DNA of 64,000 bases from Tritonibacter scottomollicae (GTDB lineage Bacteria > Pseudomonadota > Alphaproteobacteria > Rhodobacterales > Rhodobacteraceae): contig NZ_PVUF01000008.1 of assembly GCF_003003215.1 (NCBI RefSeq), positions 1-64,000 of the forward strand, written 5' to 3'. Of this stretch, positions 8,440 to 19,800 are shown piece by piece; position 1 is the stretch's first letter; each line of letters begins with the position of its first letter. Under the pieces are notes generated by a model that saw only the letters and a list, made by a program, of their open reading frames with translations, ran no database searches and was not told the DNA's origin. Both the position numbers and the translations under genes were made by a program.

Positions 8440-9445
8440 GGCGCTGTTGCACAAATCAGCTAACAGCCAGAGTTCCCCTTTCCCCGGACACACTTATCCT
8501 AGGGCCAAGGTGACAGGGATGCCGAGGGCGGTGAAGCGGTTCATGACCGCCGCACGGATCTGAACTTCGGCGACCTGGCGGTCGAAGTCCCGTGACACTA
8601 ACCTCTGGCCGAGCAGCTTCACGCAGTTCATTTTCGTCTCCACCCTGCTGCTGCGGTGATATCCGCTCCAGTTTCGCCACAGCGCCCGACCCAAGTGCTT
8701 TGACGCTCGCAGGATCTCGTTTCGCGCCCGGGCTCCGGCCGTGTCCGGCTTCCAAGGCCTCGCAGTCCGCCTCGGCGGAATGACCGCCGCCGCGCCGCGG
8801 GCTGGGCAAGCAGGTCCGGCAGCATCGGCGCGTCGCCGATGTTGCTGGAGGTGACCTCGACCGCCCGGATCTCCAATGTTTCCTCGTCGATCCCGAGGTG
8901 GATCTTGCGCCAAACCCTGCGTCGCGAGCCACCCATTGCCCGGCAACATATGCTTGCATGTGTGAGAGGGATGCTTGCGCGTGTGCCACTCGCCTTCACC
9001 TTCCACCTTGATGCCGGTGCTGTCGACGAGCAGGTGAAGCGCGCCCTTGGAGCCCCGATACGGGATGCTGACGTCCAAGGCCTTTTGGCGACGCGACAGG
9101 GTGCTGAAGTCAGGCACGGACCAGCCAAGGCCGGACAGTTCCAGCAGGCTCGCAACGAACCCTGTCGCCGGGCGGAGTGGCAGCCCGAGGAGGACCTTGA
9201 GGGTCAGGCAGGCCTGGATCGCGGCGTCGCTATAGGACTGCTGGCGTCCGCGCCGCCCGGACGGCAGCGCCTGCCACTGCATAGAGGGGTCGAACCAGAC
9301 GGTCAGCGTACCGCGCTGCCTCAGCGCCTGATTGTAGCTCTTCCAGTTGGTCGTCTTGTATGTCGTCTTCGGAGGTCTGCTAATGCTGCACAGCTAGCAT
9401 GCTGCATTCACGAGATGAATCCCCAGGGTTTTGCGCAACAACGCC
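8440..9445 (-). mobile_element. IS5-family insertion sequence, defective
   Basis: GGCGCTGTTGCACAA at 8440-8454 and the reverse complement of 9431-9445 (GGCGTTGTTGCGCAA) agree at 13 of 15 positions and match typical IS5-group ends. The element is about 1 kb and carries a broken transposase on the minus strand. Its right end abuts the truncated integrase at 9446. I see no clear target duplication. Confidence 0.75.
8494..9390 (-). pseudogene. IS5-family transposase, broken
   Basis: The N-terminal part (KTTNWKSYNQALRQRG, then WFDPSMQWQALPSGRRGRQQ and a DSTGIK motif) and the C-terminal part (SGYHRSSRVETKMNCVKLLG, then ARDFDRQ-like SRDFDRQVAEVQ and TALGIPVT) are IS5 transposase. In the middle, RRVWRKIHLGIDEETLEIRA and VTSSNIGDAPMLPDLLAQ lie in another frame, after a duplicated ATGCTTGC stretch near 8950-8985 shifted the frame. 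The usual DGAYDTR segment with the second catalytic Asp is deleted. No in-frame ATG is seen at the 5' end. The protein cannot be functional. Confidence 0.82.
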
Positions 9446-10476
9446 GCTATCATCGCAAGACTGGCCACAAAGTAGATCTGGAAAAGGCTCCGCTTGGTTC
9501 TGCTGAGTTTTTTGCGGAATGCGCCCGCATTACGGCCCTATCCGAAGCGATGAAGGCTCAAGCTCCGAAGCCGGGAACGCTTGGCGGGTTGGTCAGCGCC
9601 TACTTTCGCACCGAGCATTTCGGCAACCTCGCTGACGCCACGAAACGGGATTATCGCAAATGTGCTGATTTTCTGCACCCGATCCGCGACACGCCGGTTT
9701 CCGCAATCACAACACCCCTTGTTGCTGGCATCCACGACAAAGCAGCGGGCAAAATTGGATGGCGTCGCGCCAACATGGTCCGCACGTTTATGAGCCCAGT
9801 TTTCCGCTATGCGGTTCCGAAAGGGTTGATTGAACGGGACTTTGCTTCGGGCGTCATTCCGAAGCCGCGTCCGAAAGATCGCCCCTATGCAAACCGCCCT
9901 TGGTCAGTCGCCGAGCGGGCTGTTGTGCTTGACCGTGCGGCGCCTCATGTCCGTGTGGCGGTTGCACTTATCATGAACACCGGCCTTGACCCCTCAGACG
10001 CTCTCAAGCTGACCCGAAACCAAATCGAAGGCAATACGATTTGGGGCGTTCGCGGAAAGACTGAACATGAAGTCGCAATTCCAATCGGCCCGACCTTGCA
10101 GGCGGCTCTGGACGCAGCGCCCGCCCATGATGCTGTAACGATTCTGGCAACGTCCACCGGCACGCCGTGGACCTACAATGGCTTTTCGACCGTTTGGCAC
10201 CGCTTCAAGAAAAAGCTGGAAGCCAAAGGCGTTGTGGAACCCGGCCTGACCCTCAAGGGGCTGCGGCACACAGTGGCGACCACGTTGCGCGAAGCAGGGC
10301 TGGAAGAACGCCAGATTGCCGATCTGCTGGGACAGAAAACCCCGTCGATGGCTCGCCACTATTCCCGCTCAGCAAACCTCGCAGATCGCAACCGGATCAC
10401 GATGGAAACGCTGGAACAAGAAAACGAACGGCGATCACAAGTTGTCAAACCATTCGCCAAAACCGTCAAACCATGA
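9446..10476 (+). pseudogene. Tyrosine recombinase (integrase), 5' end cut by IS5
   Basis: From YHRKTGHK onward this is a phage/island integrase: a SAM-like core-binding domain (LGGLVSAYFRTEHFGNL) and a catalytic domain with TLKGLRHTVATTL and the nucleophile Tyr in ARHYSR near the end. The usual first catalytic Arg position reads TGLDPSDALKL, a form I recall in one integrase subfamily. About 20 N-terminal residues were replaced by the IS5 end at 9445. The frame stays open back to 8839, antisense to the transposase, so a fusion might be made, but no native start remains. It may still be partly functional; I treat it as truncated. Confidence 0.75.
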
Positions 10477-10893
10477 AGGGCTTGAAGATGATTGACCTGC
10501 AAAATCAGGGTTTTGAATGGTGCCGGGGGCGGCTCCGCAAAGAAGCGGTAACAGCTTGATATGTTTTGGTAATCTAAATGTGATTTTCTCACGTACCCCA
10601 GAAGCTACCCCACATCGGAGTTTTGCCCTCGGTTCGATGCCTTTTGGTGGCACTTTCGGCGTCCGCGCGCCCGATTTGTTCGTTGGAGCTAATCTACCAT
10701 CACGCATAATGCGTTGCAATCTGTCGCGTCGCTCGAAGCGCCTCGGCTTTAAGTTTTCGAAGCCAAGAATTACCGATAGATAGCTTCTTAGGTTTGTTTG
10801 CCTTCGACTGCACCAGCAGCCTTTGGCGCGATAGAAATCTATGACACTTTTCGCGGTTTAGGCGTGCTGCATCTTGCGCTGTAGCAAGCGTTA
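10477..10893. other. Noncoding stretch with a short tRNA-like match
   Basis: No gene is recognised here. TGGTGCCGGGGGCGG at 10518-10532, 42 bp after the integrase stop, differs by one missing base from the tRNA-Phe 3' end at 37976-37991. It could be a decayed attachment core for the neighbouring integrase, or chance. Confidence 0.35.
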
Positions 10894-11013
10894 ATGAACC
10901 TGATAAGGGGTGAGCAGAGAGCTAGGTTCACGGCCGACTCGGAGCTATTCGATTTGATCTCGTCAAAGCTCGTGACGCATGAGCAGGCGCGCGCTGCGTT
11001 GCAAACGGTGTAA
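10894..11013 (+). CDS. Possible 39-aa small protein
   Basis: A short frame from ATG to TAA with a protein-like composition (RFTADSELFDLISSKLVTH, then EQARAALQTV). It could be the tail of a lost gene. No clear ribosome-binding site and no family are recognised. Confidence 0.25.
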   Translation: MNLIRGEQRARFTADSELFDLISSKLVTHEQARAALQTV

Positions 11014-11098
11014 GCGTAACTTACAAATTACGCCATGGCGTAAAATGCCGTTATTTGCGTTGTAGCGTAACTTGTTTTCATTTACGCTACGCCGTAAA
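11014..11098 (+). promoter_or_regulatory. Palindromic operator cluster upstream of hipBA
   Basis: A perfect 16-bp palindrome, TTACGCCATGGCGTAA, lies at 11028-11043. TTTACG and CGTAAA half-sites frame 11081-11098, and further GCGTAAC copies sit at about 11014 and 11074. The cluster lies just before the XRE antitoxin, as expected for HipB-type autoregulation by cooperative binding. Confidence 0.6.
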
Positions 11099-11110
11099 GG
11101 GAGCCGCATC

Positions 11111-11356
11111 ATGGATTTTACAGCACGAACGGCCGAACAGATAGGAGAGGCGCTCCGTCGGACGCGCAAAGCGCGCGGCTGGACCCAAAGCGATATCAGC
11201 GCGCGCACGAATTTGCGCGTCGCGACGATCTCGTCGCTCGAGAATGGCGACGCGGGAACCAAGCTCGCCACGGTGCTCGCTGTCATGGCGGCACTTGGGC
11301 TTGAGTTCCGATTGGTGGAGCGCGGTGGCTCGCTTGAGATCGAGGATATCTTCTGA
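11111..11356 (+). CDS. hipB: HipB-like XRE antitoxin
   Basis: An 81-residue protein with a helix-turn-helix of the XRE class: IGEALRRTRKARGWTQSDIS, then RTNLRVATISSLENG. HipB proteins bind operator palindromes and hold the HipA kinase inactive. The ATG at 11111 follows GGGAG; a frame upstream to 11072 lacks a better start. Its stop overlaps the hipA start by one base (TGATG), so translation is coupled. The TTACGC palindromes just upstream are the likely operators. Confidence 0.85.
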   Translation: MDFTARTAEQIGEALRRTRKARGWTQSDISARTNLRVATISSLENGDAGTKLATVLAVMAALGLEFRLVERGGSLEIEDIF

Positions 11357-12648
11357 TGGCCAAACGCGGGCGTAGCGGCACGATGCAGGTGCTTCTGAAT
11401 CGAAGGCTTGTGGGCGCTTTGCGCCTCGCGGGATCAGGCGCAATCAGCTTCACCTATGATCAGGACTGGCTGGCGTGGGAATATGCCATGCCCATCTCGC
11501 TGTCTCTGCCTTTGCGCGAAGACGCGCACCAAGGCGGCCCTGTCATTGCCTACCTGGAAAACCTGCTGCCGGACAATCAGGCGATCCGTGAACGCGTTGC
11601 CGCTCGGGTGCGTGCTGGCGGTACGGACGCATGGCACATGCTGGAGAAGATCGGGCGCGATTGCGTGGGGGCGCTGCAGTTCGTCTCGGGTGAGGTCCCC
11701 GAGGTTGGCTCCCTCGAGGGCGAGCCCGTGTCTGAGGCGCATATTGCCGATATGCTGCGCAACCTTGCGAGTGCTCCGCTTGGCTTGGATGAGGAAGACG
11801 ACTTCCGCATTTCCATCGCAGGGGCGCAGGAGAAAACAGCGCTGCTGCGCCACAAAGGCGCGTGGATCCGTCCATCGGGTCTCACCCCCACGACACATAT
11901 CCTCAAGACGCAGCTTGGCGTCCTGCCTGCAGGAGTCGACTTGTCCGACAGCGTCGAGAACGAATTTTTCTGCATGAGCTTTTGCCGCGCCATGGGCATG
12001 GATGTGGCTGAGGTCGAGATAGCAGATTTTGAAGACGTGCGGACCCTTATCGTGACGCGGTTTGATCGGCGCTGGACCAAAGATGGCCGCTTGATCCGCC
12101 TCCCGCAGGAAGACTTTTGCCAAGCGCTCACAGTCCCACCCAGCCAAAAATATCAAATGGATGGCGGGCCGGGGATAACCGAAGGCATCAGGTTGCTGGC
12201 GGGCAGTGATGACCCCGAGGCAGATCAACGCGCCTTCTTCCGCGCGCAGGTCCTGTTTTGGCTGTTGGGAGCGACCGACGGCCACGCCAAAAACTTCAGC
12301 ATTGCATTGCGCCCTGGTGGTTTCCGTATGACCCCGCTTTATGACGTGCTGAGCGCACAAAAAGCTGTGGATGACGGTCAAATACGTCAGAACCGGATGC
12401 GCCTTGCGATGGCGGCCGACGGTCACTACCGGATCAACGAGGTTGTGCCGCGCCACTTCCTGCGGGCTGCAAAGGCGGCAGGATTTGGTGTGGCGCTAGC
12501 AGAAGAAGTATTGTCAGACATCGTGGCAGAGTCTGAACCTTCATTGAACAAGACACTAGCTGACCTGCCGGATGGGTTTCCACAGCCATTGGCGGAAGCT
12601 ATTGTTGCTGGCGTCCGACGTCGGGCAGCTGCCTTTCATGCCGCATGA
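11356..12648 (+). CDS. hipA: HipA-family serine/threonine kinase toxin
   Basis: 430 residues with the N-terminal couple_hipA region (LVGALRLAGSGAISFTYDQD) and the kinase-like domain. RISIAGAQEKTALL holds S153, equivalent to the autophosphorylated serine of E. coli HipA; the catalytic loop ATDGHAKNFS has D308, and LYDVLSA has the metal-binding D330. HipA kinases phosphorylate aminoacyl-tRNA synthetases (GltX in E. coli) and cause growth arrest. All core residues are present, so it looks intact. It may stabilise the island. Confidence 0.9.
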   Translation: MAKRGRSGTMQVLLNRRLVGALRLAGSGAISFTYDQDWLAWEYAMPISLSLPLREDAHQGGPVIAYLENLLPDNQAIRERVAARVRAGGTDAWHMLEKIGRDCVGALQFVSGEVPEVGSLEGEPVSEAHIADMLRNLASAPLGLDEEDDFRISIAGAQEKTALLRHKGAWIRPSGLTPTTHILKTQLGVLPAGVDLSDSVENEFFCMSFCRAMGMDVAEVEIADFEDVRTLIVTRFDRRWTKDGRLIRLPQEDFCQALTVPPSQKYQMDGGPGITEGIRLLAGSDDPEADQRAFFRAQVLFWLLGATDGHAKNFSIALRPGGFRMTPLYDVLSAQKAVDDGQIRQNRMRLAMAADGHYRINEVVPRHFLRAAKAAGFGVALAEEVLSDIVAESEPSLNKTLADLPDGFPQPLAEAIVAGVRRRAAAFHAA

Positions 12649-12949
12649 TCCGCGTCATATTTCTCTTTTGTGGTCGCTACATCATATTTGAAGCCGTTTC
12701 AGTTTGCGTAGAAGCGCACCGGGCTTAAGTTCTTGAATGCAAGAAATGGCCTTAAACTCAGCCCAGCGCGAGCGGCGCCGGGAGAGGCGCGAATACATGA
12801 GACGGGCGATACGGATACTTCCCAAGCCCAATCCAGATCAGTCTATAGGTGTCCACAAATGACGCCAAAAAGCGGCAGCGGGCATTGTGAACTGGCAAAA
12901 ACCTCTGCTACCTTTTTCACCAAGCATTTATTTGAAAGAACCTATTCGC
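12649..12949. other. Intergenic region between hipA and hsdM
   Basis: About 300 bp without a gene. The perfect inverted repeat TTCTTG-aatg-CAAGAA lies at 12730-12745. It is a candidate terminator-like or operator element; no T-run follows. The hsd promoter is presumably here but I cannot place it. Confidence 0.4.
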
Positions 12950-14509
12950 ATGGCGCAAAACTCCCGTTCCGCTGATCTCGACTTCGCCGCCGACCTTTTC
13001 AAAGCAGCCGACAAAATGCGTGGGGGCCTTGAACCGTCCGAATACAAACACGTCGCGCTGGGTCTGATCTTCCTCAAATATATCTCGGAAGCATTCCAGG
13101 CGATGCACGATCAGCTCGCCCAAGATGAGTTTGCCGATCCCGAGGACCCCGAAGAATACCTCGCCGAGAACGTCTTTTGGGTACCCGAGACCGCCCGCTG
13201 GTCCCACATCCAGAAAAACGCTCGCTCTGAAAACATCGGCAAGATCATCGACGACGCGATGGAGGCCATTGAGGCCGAGCCCACCAACGAAACCCTCAAA
13301 GGTGTTCTGCCAAAGAACTACGCCCGCCCCACGCTCGACAAAACCATGCTGGGCGAGCTGGTGGACCTCTTTTCCAACGTCCAAATGCACGACAGCGCCG
13401 ACCGGGCACGTGACCTCTTGGGCCGGGTCTATGAGTACTTCATTTCCGGCTTTGCGAGCGCCGAGGGCAAGCGCGGCGGTGAGTTCTTTACGCCACGCTC
13501 GGTCGTTCGCACCCTCGTTGAAATGTTGGAGCCCTACCAAGGCCGCGTTTATGATCCTTGTTGCGGGTCGGGCGGTATGTTCATCCAGTCCGAGAAGTTC
13601 ATCGCAGACCACGGCGGCAACCCGCTGAACCTCTCGGTCTATGGGCAAGAGATCAACCACACCACATGGCGACTGGCCAAGATGAACCTCGCCGTGCATG
13701 GCATCGACGCCGACATCGCCTGGGACAGTGCGGGCAGCTTTCACAAGGACGCGCATCCGGGGCTGAAGGCCGACTACATCCTCGCCAACCCGCCGTTCAA
13801 CATCTCGGACTGGGGCGGTGAGCGGCTGTTGGAGGATGACCGTTGGCAATACGGCATCCCGCCCAAGGGCAACGCCAACTTCGGCTGGATACAGCACATC
13901 ATCCATCACCTCGCGCCGCGCGGCCATGCGGGGGTGGTGCTGGCCAATGGCTCCATGTCCTCGCAAACCAGCGGCGAGGGCGAGATCAGAAAGCGCCTGA
14001 TCGAGGAAGACCGTGTCGATTGTATGGTCGCCTTGCCGGGGCAGCTTTTCTATTCCACGCAAATTCCCGTCTGCCTGTGGATTTTGAGCCGCGACAAGAG
14101 CGCAAACGGGCTACGAGATCGGCGCGGAGAGGTGCTGTTCATCGACGCCCGCAACATGGGCCATATGGTGGACCGGGTGCGGCGTGAATTCTCGGACGAG
14201 GACATCGAGAGTATCGCAGGCACCTACCGGCGCTGGCGGGCGCGGCCTGAGACGCTGGAAGGGAAAGGCTGGGAGGCCTACGCGGACGAGCCGGGCTTCT
14301 GCAAATCCGAAGGACTGGAGACCATCCGCAAGTTCGACCACGTGCTGACGCCGGGGCGGTATGTCGGAGCGGCTGAGGATGAAGGTGAGAGTCGGTCATT
14401 TGAAGAACACTTCGCATCGCTAACTTCTGATCTGAAGGTGCACTTCAAACGCAAAGCCGACTTAGACGCCCAAATTGCTACAACGTTCGGGTTTTTAACC
14501 GATGACTGA
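12950..14509 (+). CDS. hsdM: Type I restriction-modification methyltransferase subunit
   Basis: 519 residues from ATG 12950 ([12 protein letters not shown]); the open frame begins 21 codons earlier but without the family pattern. The HsdM N-domain ([20 protein letters not shown]) is followed by the N6-adenine methylase domain with the SAM motif [11 protein letters not shown] (about 200-211) and the catalytic NPPF (about 280). It methylates adenine in the target chosen by HsdS and forms the M2S core of the complex. It overlaps hsdS by 8 bp. Confidence 0.95.
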   Translation: MAQNSRSADLDFAADLFKAADKMRGGLEPSEYKHVALGLIFLKYISEAFQAMHDQLAQDEFADPEDPEEYLAENVFWVPETARWSHIQKNARSENIGKIIDDAMEAIEAEPTNETLKGVLPKNYARPTLDKTMLGELVDLFSNVQMHDSADRARDLLGRVYEYFISGFASAEGKRGGEFFTPRSVVRTLVEMLEPYQGRVYDPCCGSGGMFIQSEKFIADHGGNPLNLSVYGQEINHTTWRLAKMNLAVHGIDADIAWDSAGSFHKDAHPGLKADYILANPPFNISDWGGERLLEDDRWQYGIPPKGNANFGWIQHIIHHLAPRGHAGVVLANGSMSSQTSGEGEIRKRLIEEDRVDCMVALPGQLFYSTQIPVCLWILSRDKSANGLRDRRGEVLFIDARNMGHMVDRVRREFSDEDIESIAGTYRRWRARPETLEGKGWEAYADEPGFCKSEGLETIRKFDHVLTPGRYVGAAEDEGESRSFEEHFASLTSDLKVHFKRKADLDAQIATTFGFLTDD

Positions 14510-15746
14510 CGACAGCACCACGCTAGGCGAGTTCTGCGACCAATCCCGCAAGATCACCTATGGGATCGTCCAGCCCGGCAAAGCAACCTTAGACGGTGTT
14601 CCAATCATCAGGGTGAACAATTTCAGCGGACATTCACTTAACCTATCGGAAAAGCTCCAAGTTGCCCCTGAAGTAGAAGCCTCATATCAGCGTTCCCGGC
14701 CGAAGCCGGGAGACTTGCTCATCTCACTTGTTGGTTCAATCGGCCAAGTTGCCATTGCGCCACCAGAGATCGAAGGGTGGAACTTGGCGCGAGCAGTCGG
14801 ACTTGTCCCATTCGATGACATCGCGAAGGCGCATTGGGCTGCTTACGCGATCCAGCTCAAGGAGAACCAGCGTTTCATCCGTCAAAGAGCTAACACTACT
14901 GTTCAAGCGACGTTCAACCTCAAAGACTTGGCCGAAATCCCAATTCCAAAGCCCGGCGATGACGTTGAAAATGCCGCTCTTAAAGTGTTGCGCATACTCG
15001 ACGACAAAATCGAGCTTAACCGTCGGATGAGTGAGACGCTGGAAGAGATGGCGCGGGCGTTGTTTCGGGATTGGTTCGTCACCTTCGGCCCCACCCGCCG
15101 CCAGATGGAAGGCGCAACCGACGCGTGCGCCATCATGGGCCACGCCTTCCCCCCCGAAAAAGCCGCCACCCTCGTTCCCCTCTTCCCCGCCAAACTCGGA
15201 GACGACGGCCTGCCTGAGGGGTGGGAAATGCGCGACCTACGCTCAGCGCTTACTTTGAACTACGGAAAATCGCTCACCAAAAAGGCCCGCAATCCGGGGC
15301 CATTCAACGTCTTTGGGTCAGGCGGCATCTCGGGAACCCATGACGCCGCACTAGCTAAAGGCCCTTCGATAATCGTTGGTCGGAAGGGCACCGTCGGAAG
15401 CCTCTACTGGACGCGCGCGGACTTCTATGCAATCGACACGGTTTTCTATGTGACCTCGGATTACCCGATGGTATATTGCCACAGGCTCATCGAAACGCTG
15501 GGCCTTGAAACCATGAATACGGACGCGGCAGTGCCGGGCTTGAACCGCGACAACGCCTACCGTCAAGAGTTCGCGTTTGGCGGTGATGACTTGATCCACG
15601 CCTACGCCGAATTTGTCGGAACTCTGACGGAAAAGTCGGACGCAAACCAACAAGAAAACCAAACCCTCGCCGAAATGCGCGACCTCCTCCTGCCCAAATT
15701 CATGTCAGGCGAAATCCGCCTGAAAGGCGCGAGGATGATCGTTTGA
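14502..15746 (+). CDS. hsdS: Type I restriction-modification specificity subunit
   Basis: 414 residues with two target-recognition domains, each followed by a helical spacer: [20 protein letters not shown] after the first, and [20 protein letters not shown] then [11 protein letters not shown] after the second. Each TRD reads one half of a bipartite DNA site, which cannot be predicted here. The start lies inside the end of hsdM and the stop overlaps the next gene by 3 bases. Confidence 0.93.
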   Translation: MTDDSTTLGEFCDQSRKITYGIVQPGKATLDGVPIIRVNNFSGHSLNLSEKLQVAPEVEASYQRSRPKPGDLLISLVGSIGQVAIAPPEIEGWNLARAVGLVPFDDIAKAHWAAYAIQLKENQRFIRQRANTTVQATFNLKDLAEIPIPKPGDDVENAALKVLRILDDKIELNRRMSETLEEMARALFRDWFVTFGPTRRQMEGATDACAIMGHAFPPEKAATLVPLFPAKLGDDGLPEGWEMRDLRSALTLNYGKSLTKKARNPGPFNVFGSGGISGTHDAALAKGPSIIVGRKGTVGSLYWTRADFYAIDTVFYVTSDYPMVYCHRLIETLGLETMNTDAAVPGLNRDNAYRQEFAFGGDDLIHAYAEFVGTLTEKSDANQQENQTLAEMRDLLLPKFMSGEIRLKGARMIV

Positions 15747-16822
15747 AAACGCTCAAGAGTTTAGCGCAGCGGTTGAAGGTCGAGTGGCAATTGACCTATG
15801 CCTTTGGCGTAGAGTATTCAAAGCTTTGTCTAAATTCCCTGGCTCGCAAACGAGGAAAGCCGGAGCCGTACTCTGTTTCGAAGCTTTGGAGGAAACGCGG
15901 ACACAAACCCGTGTTGGTCAAACAAGCTGGACGCCTGCACATCGAGTTCAATGCGCTTCCCAAGACGGTCCAAGCGGCTTCGATAGCCCTTTTGGCGTTG
16001 TTTCTGTTCCTTTTGATCTTCGGGGCGGGTTTTGATTGGGATGGCGTAACGACAGAACTGTGGGGCTTGCTGGCCGAAATCTTGGTGCTCGGTGTCGTAA
16101 TTTTTTACATCAACGAGAAAAGCCAAGCGGCCCAGATCGTCGCAAGGCAACATGAGTCGATCTCGGACTTCAAGTATTGGAAGAGTGACGAGGCTAAGTT
16201 TCGGATTTTGGGCGCAATAAGGCGACTTCAGCATGCAGGGGTTTGGGTAGTCAATTTGGCAGGTGTGACGATGTCCGCAGTCAAATTGAAAGAACACGAC
16301 ATAAACAAGCTGGATGGATCACAACTTTCTGGAGGGCATTGGTCCGCGTCGATTGGAGTTCGGACGATATCGGATTTCGAAAAGGTTGATTTTTCGGATT
16401 GCTCCATGCGCGATGTGGTATTTTCCCAAGGCGATGGTATGGGCTTTCTTGGCACGCGGAGACACCAGAGGCCCCAAGCATTTTATACGGACTGCAATTT
16501 TTCGGAGTGCGACCTGCTGGGGGCATCGTTTGAGCAAGCAAAGCTAGCATATACCGAAGAACATCCAGCCGAGACCAGCGAGGTCGTCGACGAAGATGAA
16601 TATGGAGAGCCCGTTTACGTCCAGTCTCACTATGGGGCCTTCTACAATGTTGAATTAAAAGATGTTTCATTCAAAGATGCTTGGCTGGAAAACGTAGATT
16701 TCCGTGACGCCCTTGATGTGGAAAAGGCAGATTTTTCGGGTGCAAGGGGAGTAGATAGCTGTTTATTCTCTGGTGATGCGATCAGACGAGCGGTTCTGAA
16801 CAGTTCGCAGGTGGCATCATGA
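15743..16822 (+). CDS. Membrane-anchored pentapeptide-repeat protein in the hsd operon
   Basis: 359 residues. A basic N-terminal segment of about 70 residues is followed by two hydrophobic helices (about 76-96, [16 protein letters not shown], and 106-124, [18 protein letters not shown]). The rest is rich in pentapeptide-like turns ([52 protein letters not shown]). It starts at TTG 15743, overlapping the hsdS stop (TTGA), and its TGA overlaps the hsdR ATG by 4 bases, so it is translated as part of the restriction operon. No catalytic domain is visible. It might be an extra sensor or effector of phage attack, or tether the complex at the membrane; the function is unknown. Confidence 0.75.
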   Translation: MKTLKSLAQRLKVEWQLTYAFGVEYSKLCLNSLARKRGKPEPYSVSKLWRKRGHKPVLVKQAGRLHIEFNALPKTVQAASIALLALFLFLLIFGAGFDWDGVTTELWGLLAEILVLGVVIFYINEKSQAAQIVARQHESISDFKYWKSDEAKFRILGAIRRLQHAGVWVVNLAGVTMSAVKLKEHDINKLDGSQLSGGHWSASIGVRTISDFEKVDFSDCSMRDVVFSQGDGMGFLGTRRHQRPQAFYTDCNFSECDLLGASFEQAKLAYTEEHPAETSEVVDEDEYGEPVYVQSHYGAFYNVELKDVSFKDAWLENVDFRDALDVEKADFSGARGVDSCLFSGDAIRRAVLNSSQVAS

Positions 16823-19800
16823 GCTTTACGGAAGACCTCGTCGAACAAGTCGCCCTTAGCATCTTGCAAGACCTCGGCTGGCGCTATGAAGACTCGATCT
16901 CGATAGCGCCGGATGGACCGAATAAGCGGCGGGTGTCCAATGGGGATGTGGTTCTGGGTGGGCTACTGGAGGACGCCGCGCGGCGGCTCAATCCCGATAT
17001 CCCGGATGAGGCCCTGCAAAATGCCCTACGGCAAGTGCAGATCTCGGAGACCCCCTCTCTGATCGAGGAAAACCGCCGCATTCACAGGCTCTTGGTCGAT
17101 GGCATCGACGTTGAATACCGCCGCCCCGATGGTTCTATCAAAGGCGACAAGGTGCGGCTGATCGACTTGGCCAACTCTGCGAACAACGACTTCATGGTGA
17201 CGAACCAGTTTACCGTGGTTGAGGGCGGCTATAACCGGCGACCTGATGTGGTGGCCTTTGTAAATGGTTTGCCGCTGGTGGTCATCGAGCTGAAGAACGC
17301 CGCCAGTGAAAATGCGTCGATTACGGACGCGTATCATCAGCTCCAGACCTACAAGTCACAGATCCCCTCGCTCTTTCGCGCCAACGCTGCGCTGATTACC
17401 TCAGACGGGCTTCTCGCGCGCATTGGATCGCTGAGTGCTGGCGAAGACCGTTTTATGCCATGGCGCACGGTGACCGGCGCGCAGGACGATTTCACGCCGG
17501 AAGGCCCGAAAGAAATGGACACGCTGCTGCGGGGGGGGCTGCAGCCTGAACGGCTCTTGCAGTTGGTGCGCGACTTCACAGTGTTCGGTGACAAAGGCGA
17601 CGGCGTTTTTAAGATCATTGGCGGTTATCACCAGTTTCACGGCGCGCGCAAAGCACTGGCAAGCGCCATTGACGCGGTTAGCATGGATGGTGACCGAAAG
17701 GTCGGTGTGATTTGGCACACCCAAGGCTCCGGCAAGAGTTTCTTGATGGCGTTCTTTGCTGGGCTTCTGGTGCGCGCCCCCGAGCTGCAGAATCCAACTA
17801 TTCTGGTCGTCACTGACCGCAACGATTTGGACGATCAGCTCTATGGCACGTTCTCACTGTGTCGCGATTTGATCCGTCAAACTCCTGAGCAGATTGAGGA
17901 CCGTGAAGACCTACGGCAGAAGTTGGACCGACAATCTGGCGGCGTGATCTTTTCAACGTTGCAGAAGTTCTCGCCCATGGCAGGGGAGGAAGACTTCCCG
18001 AAACTATCAGAGCGGCGAAACATCATCGTTATCGCGGATGAAGCGCACCGCAGTCAGTATGGATTTGACGCCAAGCTGAACACGGCGACGGGTGCGCGAC
18101 GGTATGGATACGCGCATTATCTCCGCCAAGCCTTGCCCAACGCCTCCTTCGCGGGTTTCACAGGAACACCCATTGAAGCCACTGATGTTAATACGCCCGC
18201 TGTCTTCGGTGAGTATGTCGATATTTACGACATCAGTCGTGCGGTGGAGGATAAAGCGACAGTTCCAATCTTTTACGAAAGCCGCCTCGCACGTGTAGAA
18301 TTGGAGCAAGACAAACTGCCCGAAATCGACGCCGCCGTTGATGCACTCTTTGATGATGAAACGCTTTTGGAGCAGGAAAAGGCCAAGTCAAACTGGAGTA
18401 GTGTCGAGCGCCTTGTGGGGGCCCCTCCGAGGCTTGAGAAGGTTGCACAGGACATTGTGAAACACTTCGAAGATCGCGTTGAGGGGATGGCCGGAAAAGG
18501 CATGATCGTTTGTATGAGCCGCGCTATCTGTGTGGATCTGTACGACAGGATTACAGCTCTTCGTCCAGGTTGGCATTCAGACGACGACAAGGAAGGTGCG
18601 GTCAAAATCGTGATGACCGGGTCGGCTTCTGATCCGTTGGATTGGCAACCGCACATTGGAAGCAAGGCTCGGCGTGATCTGCTGGCAAAACGGGCGCGTG
18701 ATCCTGACGACCCGCTCAGGCTGGTTATCGTGCGCGATATGTGGCTGACGGGCTTTGATGCTCCGAGCATGCACACGATGTACATCGACAAGCCGATGCG
18801 CGGCCACGGTCTGATGCAGGCGATTGCTCGTGTGAACCGTGTATTCAAAGACAAACCAGGCGGCCTGGTGGTTGATTATATCGGCATCGGCCAAAACCTG
18901 AAGAAAGCGCTGCAAAACTACACTGCAACGGACCGTGACCAGACCGGTATTGACGAGGAAGAGGCAGTTGCGACGCTTCAGGAGCTTGTCGAGCGGTGCC
19001 AAGATTTCTTCTGTGGCTTTAACTATCAGGCCGGGATTGAAGGTGAACCTCAAGAGCGCCTGCAGGCACTTGCAGGGGCTATCGAGTGGGCTTTGGAAAA
19101 GCAAAAGGCGTGCTCAGACAAGGCAACCGATGATAAGGAAAAGAAGGTCGAGCTCAACTACTACGCTGATCTGGTGGCCAATCTTTCCAAGGCCTTTGCC
19201 CTAGCGTCTGCCAGCGACTACGCACAACGGGTGAAAGAAGAAGTGGGTTTCTTTCAAGCCGTGCGTGCCGCACTTTCCAAATCATCCCCAAAGACCGCAA
19301 TGAGCAAGCGAGAGAAAGAGTTTGCCATCGGTCAACTCATATCAGATGCTATCGCCGATGCCAGCATCATCGATGTTCTGGCTGCGGCGGGTATCAAGAC
19401 ACCAGAAATTTCGGTGTTGTCTGAAGAGTTCTTAGCCGAGATACAGAATATGGAGCACAAAAACCTCGCACTAGAGGCGCTCAAGAAACTGTTGTCGGGT
19501 GAGATCAAAGCACGACAGCAGCGCAATGTTGTCGAGGCCAAGGCGTTCTCGGAGCGCTTGCAGGCTGCCGTTGCCCGGTATCATGCCAACGCGATTACAA
19601 GTCTTGAGATGATCCAAGAACTGATCGACATGGCCAAGGACATGAAGGCCTCAGCAGACCGTGGCGATGATCTTGGGCTGAATGAAGAGGAATTGGCATT
19701 CTACGACGCATTGGCTCAAAATCAGAGCGCGCTAGAGGTGCTTGGCAATGACGAGTTGCGACAGATTGCGCATGTGCTTGTCGAACAACTCCAGAAAAAC

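Noticed and set aside
8839-9445. First 202 codons of the plus-strand integrase frame
   Set aside because: They are antisense to the IS5 transposase and arose by the insertion; only the part from 9446 is integrase.
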